The notes under the pieces: generated by a model
The model's database searches: none
Told to the model about the DNA's origin: nothing
Seen by the model: only the letters and a program-made list of their open reading frames with translations
Made by a program: the position numbers and the translations under genes
Part shown: positions 56,352 through 64,000 of the stretch, piece by piece
Numbering within the stretch: the first letter of the stretch is position 1
Layout: the number at the start of each line of letters is the position of its first letter
NCBI GenBank assembly: GCA_949987705.1
Contig: OX465282.1
Location: 129,600,310-129,664,309 of the forward strand
Reading direction: 5' to 3'
DNA: 64,000 nucleotides
DNA from: Thereva unica
Lineage: Eukaryota > Arthropoda > Insecta > Diptera > Therevidae

Positions 56352-57840
56352 TACTGCCCCCTTCTTAGGACTGTTCGCCCGAACAGTTCTCGTACCTGGA
56401 TCCGGCTGATGATTTGGACACAGCCTGTCTATGTGTACGATATGTTCTTCTTCGCCTTTGGTCCTTGTTGAATCCTGTAGAGAACATCGTTGATCTGTAC
56501 TAGGATTGTATAGGGCCCCTCCCATTGGCGCTGAAGATTTGGATATTTCACTTTTCGTCTCCAAGGGTTAAGAAACCAAACGAGGCCTCCTTCATCGTAT
56601 CTACTACTGTTGGTGCGGAGATTGTTACTTGGTCTCATTCTATCACTGGCTGTCTTAAGATTCTCCCTTTCTGCGATTCTCTTAACTGAGGCTCCCACTC
56701 GTTTTTTCTTATGCTGCTGTCGCTTCTTTTACTGTTTACACAAACTGTGCATTTACGACACCAGTTCACAACATCCTACTGCATAGCAAGCCAACAGAAT
56801 GTTTCCCTTACTTTTGCCAAATTTTTGTTGCTTCCCAAATGTCCCCCTGACTGGTTTTTACGACACTCTTCTAGAACATCTCTTATTCCAGCACGAGGGA
56901 CTAGCACCTACTTTTGATGAGAGGTACCATCACCGGTTTCCCATTTGCGTTTCAATATTCCTCCCTCGATGGGGAATGAATCCTATTAGGCCTAATTGCT
57001 CTTCAGGGATAGCTTCTCTCTGAGATGTCCTTCCATTTAAGCTTCTCCTCGTATTCTTTCCATGACAAAATCCGGGAAAGTCGTCGCGTTCTAGGAGTCG
57101 CTGGTCCTCACATCCTATACATATTTGACACGACAATGGTCCTCTGACTCTTTTCTTCATTACGCCAATGATATTTACAACTGGTTACTGGTTAGCATGG
57201 TCACTGGAATATCCCGATTACGATTTTCATTCTTTCTCCAATGTCCAATAGGATTGCGTGTGTTGACATAAAGTCCAAACCGTTGTCAATAGTATAGAGG
57301 GCCTTTCCTGAGACTCTAGTCTTTCACATAAAAAAAAAAAAATTATGCATTTTTCATCTCAAGCTTTCCCTTTGGTGACAAAACTGTTGTCGCCAGCCTG
57401 CAGTTGGCTGATGTTTACGATGACATCAGGGGCTTCGACTTCCCTCAACAGCTCAATCTGGGCGCCTTTCTGCCACTGTCCACATTTGCCGAATAAATTG
57501 GGCCACTCTCTGGAGATTCTGCTCTCTTTCGTTTTCGATAATTCCTTTGTAGATGGCCTGGATCCCACAGTTACAGCATCATAGTCGACTACATTCTTCC
57601 AAGCTGTTGTTTTGCAAGCAAATATTTTTAGTTATATTTATTCCCCTAAGGTTGACTGTACTCCTTGTTGCTTGGTTCGCCAAAACTTCGGCGGTAGTCT
57701 TATTTCCGCACAATCTGGCTGCCTGGTGCACGTCCCGGTAGGTAAATGAGTTAAGAAGAGGCCTCTTGCTACCTTGTAAATGTAGTCTTGATCGAAACTA
57801 GGATATGCACTAGCGTCTCGATATCGGCGCACAATTGCTG
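56352..57840 (-). pseudogene. decayed Ty3/gypsy element: gag-protease remnant and integrase ends
   Basis: On the minus strand: a gag C-terminal/protease-like region (QLQAGDNSFVTKGKA at 57410-57360) that stops at a SINE fragment; broken frames to 56930; an integrase zinc-binding region (SGGHLGSNKNLAKVRETF, DVVNWCRKCTVCV, about 56870-56740); and then at once the integrase C-terminal part (YDEGGLVWFLNPWRRK, LQRQWEGPYTILVQINDVLY, 56600-56480). The reverse transcriptase, RNase H and the integrase catalytic core are absent. The element cannot be mobile. Confidence 0.72.
57281..57342 (+). mobile_element. SINE copy 3, only the 3' end, inside the gypsy remnant
   Basis: GTTGTCAATAGTATAGAGGG, then CCTTTCCTGAGACT, TTTCACAT and about 12 A match the last 60 bp of SINE copies 1 and 2. 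It interrupts the gypsy-derived frame just after GDNSFVTKGKA. Confidence 0.75.
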
Positions 57841-57929
57841 TAAAGTTTCTCCTGGCCTTTGAAGTCTATTTCAAAGCAAAGTTGGAGTCGATAAACCTCT
57901 TACATGGGCTGATCGCCGAGCAGAGCCTA

Positions 57930-58440
57930 GTTAAGGAGTACGACAGGGATGTCTACTTTCGCCATTACTATTTCTTATAGTAATAAATGACTTCCTTGTC
58001 GGCGCTCTAGATAGTAGAACAGGCGGCATACAATGGGGTTTGCTAGACCGCCTTAAGGATCTCGACTACGCGGATGATCTGTTTGCTGGCCCACAGACAC
58101 CAGGACCTCAAAAACATGCTAAACAATTTGCCAACACAAAGTAGTCCGACAGGCTTGAGGCTAAATCCGACAAAAACCAAAAAAATGAATTGGTTCTGTT
58201 ACCTCGGTAGTATTATTACCGAAAATGGCAAGGCAGAAGAAGACGTCAGTTTCACAAAAATAAAGCACGAAGTGCATATGCATGCCTCTTCCGCATATGG
58301 AGATCAAGGGAAATCTCAGCTAACACGAAATTGCGGCTGTTCAACCCCAATCTTAAGGCAGTTCTTTTGTATGGTTGCGAAACATAGAAAATCACCCAAT
58401 TTATTACAAGGCGCCTTCAAGTTCTCATCAGCAGATAGCC
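57930..58440 (+). pseudogene. second copy of the RTE-type LINE (internal fragment)
   Basis: It matches 29515-30085 closely: CGACAGGGATG, the shared CTATTTCTTATAGTAATAAA, GGCGGCATACAATGGGGTTT, and LLAHRHQDLKNMLNNL in translation. A 2-bp deletion within the YADD region and a larger deletion before NWFCYLG break the frame. Both ends are truncated. Confidence 0.85.
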
Positions 58441-59327
58441 CATTCAAAACGCGGAGGGGGGTGTTCCAAAATAACACCGTTAAGAAAATCGAAACCTAAA
58501 GGTTTTTGGGGTCGCTGATCACGAAAATCGGGGTCCCGCGGTCCTAAAACATGGGCGTCACCCTTAAAAATGCAAAAAACATCCCTTTTTAGGGGTTTTT
58601 CGCGATTATTTCAATAATAATGAAAACTAATGCAATGAAATACAATTTTTTTTTAATATTTATTTGCGAAGGTTGTTGATTTGTACTAAATCAAGGTGAA
58701 CTTTATGATAAGGGGTAGTCCTAAAGGGTTGAAACCACCCCTAAATCGGCTAAAAATAGCAAAAAATGTAAACATGTTTTTTTTTTAAGTTTATGCCTCA
58801 AATTCGATTGTGGGCGTACTGCCAGGCAAAAATAAATTATTTTCAACCCTTAACGGGTTAAAACTACCCCTACAATTTAAAAAAAAAAATATTTTTACTT
58901 TTTGCTTGAAATTAAGTTCAATAGGTATTATCAGCCAAAAATTTATTATTTTCATCCCTTAAGGGGTTAAAACTACCCCGAAAAACTAAGCCGAATTTCT
59001 TTTAGTTAACGTTAAAATATTACGTCATTTTAACAATTGTTAAACGGTGCAACTCCCGTTTTATCTAACCGGAGATTTGACAACCGATGGAGCTTTTGTT
59101 ACGGTTAAAGTTAATTGGTGCAACTCACCCAAAGTGTTGTAGAATAAAACACTCTAGTGATTAGATTTTGTACATTAATTACTTTTTCTAGTTAAAAAAA
59201 AAAACGCTTTACACACTAGAATATTTTATTTCTAAACACCTGTTAAACACTTGGAGTTGCAGTGCTGCGTTTCTAACAAACATTCCCTATCAAACAGTTC
59301 CAGTTCACCCATTGATAAGATCATCAA
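58441..59327. repeat. diverged tandem repeats with CCCTTAAGGGGTTAAAACTACCCC-type units
   Basis: Related words containing CCCTTA(A/C)(G)GGGTT, AAAACTACCCC and AAAAAA-rich runs recur at about 58700, 58850 and 58970 with spacing near 120-140 bp. They lie outside the Helitron and form a different but similar minisatellite-like array. No gene. Confidence 0.45.
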
Positions 59328-59459
59328 TCTATATTAATAAAAGAAAGTGTGTGTCTGTAAGTCTGTGTATCTGTGTGTCTGCTTGTGCGTACCGTCACGC
59401 ATTGTAGCCAAACTAGAAGAGATAGAAATCTGAAATTTTTTTTGTAGATGCATGGATAC

Positions 59460-61608
59460 TAGGGTGACCGTAAGAAATCGATGTCGGAATTTTATCAACG
59501 GGAACCCCACAAAATGATCAGCCTTTGCAGATTTTTAGATAGCCAAAGTTTTAGCACGATTGGAGCACGTTAAACCGTGCCGCTACTCGCTCAAAGTTGG
59601 CAAAATCTCCATTTTTTTGCTGAACGGCGGAGTTTCAGAGTCATATCTCCAGAACAGTCCATTCTACACCCACGGGTAATGTCTTAAATTAAAGGTAATT
59701 TTGTTCTACATAATTTATATTTATACATATTTATCGTTACTTGTCGTCAAAAGGAGCTATAACAGCCTTTGTCGCCAAAAACGTGATCTGGTACCTCTAG
59801 GAACAAACTCGAGTATTATGAAAACTACGCCGTAGGTTACATAATTTTTCTCGGGATTCACATTGTTTCAGTTGCAAAAAAAACTTTCAGTAGTTCGTTA
59901 AGATTGAAGGAAGAATTACGAATTAATTGTCCAAGTGAAAATATTGCAGCCAACACGGGAAGGTTCAAAGGAGCTTGTGTCATGTTGGAACAAATGTTAG
60001 GAAAAGAGTTATTGCACCTGGCCTGTCGTCACCATATCCCTGAAGTTTTGTTGAGGAGTGTGTTCGAGTGCAAAATGGGATCAGCCACTGGGCCTCAACC
60101 AGATATTTTCATATCAGATAATTTCAGAATGCATGATCCAAGATCGACAAGGTAAAATATGACACAGGTATCAGCGACGAAATTGTGAAAAATCATTTAA
60201 CCCCAAATGAAATTGCGAACATTGCTGATGATTTCAAGACAAAATTAACGGAATGCCATCCCAGAGATGACTATAAAGAGCTATTACAGTTGGTTATGGT
60301 GTTTGTTGGAGCACTCGGCGGTAATGAATTTGGATTTAGAACACCAGGTGCCATTCATCACGCTAGGTGGATGGCTAATGCCATTTACTGTCTGAAAATA
60401 TTCCTTTTCCGCGGTCAATTCAAGATGAGTAACGAGGAACAGATTTCTTTGGGTGCTATTTGTATTTTTCTCGTCAAAGTATACTGCAAAGCTTGGTTCA
60501 ATGCCCCCAGAGCTCATCTGGCTCCCAAACAAGACCTTGATCTTTTGCAAAGTTGTTTTGACTACCAAGAGAATGACAAGGATATCTCTGAGAAAGCTCT
60601 AGCAAAATTTTCTAACCATTTATGGTATTTGAATGCCGAATTGGTAGCTCTTGCGTTCTTTGATCCAACAATTACCAATGAAGAAAAATCAGAAATGGCA
60701 AACAAACTGCTTGAGATTGAGTCACAACATTCTAGAGTTGTAAATCCAAAGCTTCAAAAACAACAATTGAAACAACTAGTTGAAGCAGGATTGTCCAACT
60801 TAATTACTAAGGAGACAATGAATTTCTTTGAGCGTTTTGATATCAACACAGATTTTCTCAAAGATCCTCCCAGTGCCTGGCCTGAAAATGCTCATTTCAA
60901 AGAAGGATACAGGATCGTCCAATCATTGAAGGTTGTAAATGATATGGCCGAACGAGGAGTCAAATTATTAACTGATTTCAATAATCTTCTGACCAAAGAT
61001 GAAGATCAAAAGCAATATGTCCTTCAACTAGTCAGCAAGTGCCGACAGCTGTATCCTGATGTCTCCAAATCCACTTTAAGCAAAGTTCTAGAATAGATCA
61101 TTATATGTACCTATATTTAACTTCTTAGAGAACCTATTTTTCACTTTCCTCAATAAATTATGTACTTACTTAAATATAAGAGTTTTCTTTAAATAAACAT
61201 TAAAGTACTAAAATAAAGATTAGTCATCATCACTTATCAAAAATAATATTCGAAGTTTCTTCCTAGAGGTACACGTTTTTGGTGACAAAGGCTGTTATAG
61301 CTCCTTTTGGCGACAAGTAACGGTAATTATATATGAATACAAACTATGTAGAACAGTATTACCTTTAATTTAAGACATTACCCGTGGGTGTAGAATGGAC
61401 TCTTCTGGAGATATGACTCTGAAACTCCGCCGTTCAGCAAAAAAATGGAGATTTTGCCAACTTTGAGCGAATAGCGGCACGGTTTAACGTGCTCCAATCG
61501 TGCTAAAACTTTGGCTATCTAAAAATCTGCAACGGCTGATCATTTTGTGGGGTTCCCTTTGGCAAAATTCGCTAAAAAAAATTCTCCCTTATCACTACGG
61601 TCACCCTA
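59460..61608 (+). mobile_element. long-TIR DNA transposon with 8-bp target duplication, superfamily unresolved
   Basis: The ends read TAGGGTGACCGTA in inverted orientation, and the inverted repeats extend about 340 bp (59460-59800 and 61268-61608), sharing GGGAACCCCACAAAATGATC and AGATTTTTAGATAGCCAAAG. ATGGATAC flanks both sides (59452-59459 and 61609-61616). The short terminal motif fits hAT, but repeats this long are unusual there; Mutator-like elements can have long repeats and 8-9 bp duplications. It encodes the protein at 59904-61096 on the plus strand. Confidence 0.85.
59904..61096 (+). pseudogene. transposase-like protein, 5'-truncated with one frameshift
   Basis: The frame 59904-60155 encodes ANTGRFKGACVMLEQMLGKE then LLHLACRHHIPEVLLRSVFE. 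After a one-base frame change near 60140 (KYDTGISDEIVKNHL in the new frame), the frame to 61096 runs about 300 aa without a stop: HPRDDYKELLQLVMVFVGAL, GAIHHARWMANAIYCLKIFL, FSNHLWYLNAELVALAFFDP and a Lys/Glu-rich C-terminus. ACRHH contains a C-x2-H motif like that of several DDE transposase superfamilies (hAT, P, Kolobok, Mutator). I remember related proteins as widespread and unnamed in arthropod and cnidarian genomes, which I cannot verify here. The N-terminal DNA-binding part and first catalytic residue are missing, so the copy is non-autonomous. Confidence 0.7.
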
Positions 61609-61814
61609 ATGGATACCCCAGAAGGTGGAAGTAAGTTTCCGTTTTTCGCTATTTTGATTAGTTTTTTTTAATTAATTAATTAGTACGATTTGTCACCATT
61701 TTTTACGCTCTACGCCTGGTATCTCGGCTAATGTATATCGTAGAACATTATTAATGCCACCAATTGAAAGATTAGACAATTCTGGTTTAAAATTATTTGT
61801 TTCAAATTTCAGAA

Positions 61815-62163
61815 AGGCGATTTTTCGAAATTCATCCCCTAAGGGGGTGAAATGGGGTTTACCCAAACCGCCTGAGCTATAGGGCTGAAATTTTGACAGT
61901 GCATCCCTATAATGACGTGGACATCCACTAAGAAGCGATTTTTCGAAATTCATCCCATAAGGGGGTGAAATGGGGTCAACCCAAAACCGCTGGAGCTATA
62001 GGGCTGAAATTTTGACAGTGCATCCCTATAGTGACGTGGACATCCACTCTAAATCGATTTTTTGAAATTCATCCCCTAAAGGGGTGAAATGGAGTTAACC
62101 CAAACCGCTGGGGCTGAATGGCTGAAATTTTGACAGTGCATCCCTATAATCACGTGGAAATGA
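61815..62163 (+). repeat. three tandem units of about 118 bp inside the Helitron
   Basis: Each unit holds GATTTTTCGAAATTCATCCC, AAGGGGGTGAAATGGGG, AACCGC, and GAAATTTTGACAGTGCATCC, then GACGTGGACATCCACT. Units start near 61815, 61933 and 62051, and the third has diverged most. Confidence 0.85.
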
Positions 62164-62442
62164 ATGACTCAAAATTCACTTTATTTAGGATTCCTTTGTC
62201 ACTTCTCTTGATGACATATACACACCAATCTCTGCTTCAAAACTTGCAGATTTGTTGAGCAGAGGTGATATACGCAGCAATTTGTTTACCATGTTTATTA
62301 AAAAAATGCTCTATAATAAACCTTTTTTAGGGATAATAACAACTGACTTTTTTGTTTGTTTTTTTTTTTTCAAGGAAAACAGTGCACATAATAAACAGTT
62401 TTTATTTAAAGGCGTTGCAAGGCACGCGGGTTTTATGCTAGT

Positions 62443-64000
62443 AGTACAATAAGACCTACATCTGAGCGCTGAGCCTGCACAGCAATCTTTTACCAGCAAC
62501 ATCATGTTAGCGCGCTTATCCCCTTTGCCCACAGACCCTTTTTCGCTTTACAGACTCGGAATTCATTCCTTTACAGAACATACTTTACCTGTCAGTATTC
62601 TCGAACTTTTCCAACATGCGAAAGTTCAAACCCAAGATTAATCGTCATCTCCTCCAAAATCCCGCCGACTCTTCCTAACCCAAAATAAAAATGTTATTCA
62701 GTCATAGCGAACGAAAGGATTGGGAACTTTAATAGTAAACATTTCAAACAAAAAACTTCAAAAGTCCTTTCCGGTTTTTACCTGTTGTTATGATTGGGTT
62801 AAAATATGTAAAGTTTTGTTTTAATGGAAGTTTATGTTTGTGCTCACCAAACCATATAATAACTTTTGCAGTTTGCTCATTTCGAAAGAAAAACTTCACT
62901 TTTCTGTTCATTTAAATTACGAGTAAAGTAGACATTTTGATCCTTTATGAAATACATATCCCTTTTGTTATACATCTGAGTGAAATAGTTCTCATATTAC
63001 TTGAAGGACCTAATGCTCTGCACAAACTTAAGCATGTCTTTTAACTGTATGACAGAACCTTTGTATGAAAAGTTGTTAATAGTTACTGTGAAGCTTTTGT
63101 GATCTCGGTGCAGCAATGCACTTCTGTAGCATGATATATCCCAGACCTGGTCACTAAGCGTGGAAAGTTGTCCACAGTCCTATAGGTTTTTGGGCCCTCA
63201 TGCCCTCATCTAGAGCTGGACAAACTAATATTCTGTCATGTTGAAAAACTATCCAAGCGTCTTTTATGCGTTATACACAAAATTGAAACATAACGAGAGT
63301 TAAACATATATAGATGCTAGCCCAACTATTCAAACGTAATGGCATGTCTGTTCCGCTACGCTTCCATTTTAATACGATGTCTGCACTTAGCTCGTCATAT
63401 ACAGAAATAATATTGACAAAGATAAATACGCTCGTAGTTTGTAATAGGAAACGAGCCAAAAAAGGAGCCCCGTTCTGCTTTCGTTTGGCAAAGGTCAACG
63501 TTTCAGATTTTGAAGTTCAAAGGCATACATCACAGGATGCAACGTCAAAAGCTATCTTTTCTTATCGTTATATTCGACTGGAACAGCAGAAACAATATTC
63601 TACGCCAGAATTCATTCGCAGACGAGGTTGTGTTTCTCCATCTATTCTTCTATCGTAACATATTTTCCTTATACATAAAAGGGTTCCTTGATACGATGTC
63701 AGAGGATCCTCTTAACTATTGTAAAGCATCATTTTCTTCGTCGCTACGTAAAGTGTCTGTGGAATAGTGAACGTCATAGACATCGTCTCTCTCTCTATAC
63801 ACATCCAAGCGTACGTGTAATGGGCATGAACCCATCCACATTCGGTATGGGTTCATTTTTAATCCTTGCTGGAGGAGCTTTCCATTTATCAAGTTCAATC
63901 CATACGGAGGAAAAATCGCTGGTGAGGCCGAGCCATGCCAGAAATATGCACGAGCTGAGTCCTTAGGCAAAATTTTGTCACAGTCGTACGTCCGTATGTA
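62443..64000. other. no gene seen
   Basis: Frames of 73-114 aa at 63271-63970 on both strands overlap one another and show no recognisable domain. No repeat pair or element end was supported. Confidence 0.4.

Larger units (their letters stand above)
59328..62441 (+). mobile_element. non-autonomous Helitron carrying a nested transposon
   Basis: The 5' end is TCTATATTAATAAAAG after an A (59327). The 3' end is a hairpin GCGTTGCAAGGCACGC, about 10 bases, then CTAG followed by T (62442). TC start, a short 3' hairpin, CTAG end and insertion between A and T are the Helitron signature. Own sequence is 59328-59459 and 61617-62441. No Rep/helicase gene is present. It contains a three-unit tandem repeat (61815-62163). 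Confidence 0.78.

Noticed and set aside
61815..62163. Possible CRISPR-like array
   Set aside because: The units are contiguous tandem copies without unique spacers, inside a eukaryotic Helitron.
63314..63970. Frames of 85-114 aa in several phases
   Set aside because: They overlap on both strands with no motif, splice context or repeat support.

Overview
The window looks like repeat-rich, non-coding DNA of an arthropod, most likely an insect. The reasons are BEL/Pao and Ty3/gypsy LTR elements, RTE-, I- and CR1/Jockey-type LINEs, a pogo-like element, a Tc1/mariner-like element, PIF/Harbinger-like elements, a Helitron, a tRNA-derived SINE family, and CCTAA (insect telomere-type) simple repeats at the ends of LINE fragments. 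I could not resolve the order or species. No complete host gene is visible. Almost every long open frame belongs to a transposable element or its wreck.

The only host-gene candidates are two short signal-peptide-like first exons that end in splice donors: 1608..1560 on the minus strand, with a plausible 5' leader, and 10000..10069 on the plus strand (weaker). Both would be phase 1, as is common for secreted or immunoglobulin-type proteins.

Layout. From 2.9 to 6.3 kb a dispersed repeat is split by a 2.4-kb pogo-like element, which itself carries a 1.5-kb fold-back with arms of about 660 bp. From 6.3 to 18.1 kb there is mostly unassigned DNA with dispersed short repeats, two small inverted-repeat elements and an I-type LINE tail. 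From 18.2 to 26.6 kb lies a four-level nest: an outer element with GGGTCGTATGC ends, a Tc1-like element, a palindromic AGTACT-rich MITE, and a near-intact BEL/Pao retrotransposon whose LTRs look identical. From 28.9 to 41.4 kb are LINE fragments on both strands, two SINE copies, and a Harbinger-like element that splits a LINE reading frame. From 42.0 to 42.8 kb are an hAT/P-like MITE and a degenerate 5S rRNA copy. From 44.4 to 48.6 kb, on the minus strand, a MITE sits inside a CR1/Jockey-type LINE, which sits inside an RTE-type LINE. From 48.7 to 49.6 kb is a second copy of the first repeat. From 52.2 to 53.6 kb is an I-type LINE wreck. From 55.9 to 57.8 kb is a decayed Ty3/gypsy element with an LTR. 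From 57.9 to 58.4 kb is a second copy of the 29-kb RTE LINE. From 59.3 to 62.4 kb a Helitron is interrupted by a long-TIR transposon that encodes a transposase-like protein I cannot place in a superfamily.

The elements are linked by order of insertion rather than by shared function. Several junctions can be dated against each other because removing the inner element, with one copy of its target duplication, rejoins the outer sequence. The BEL element is probably the youngest large insertion.
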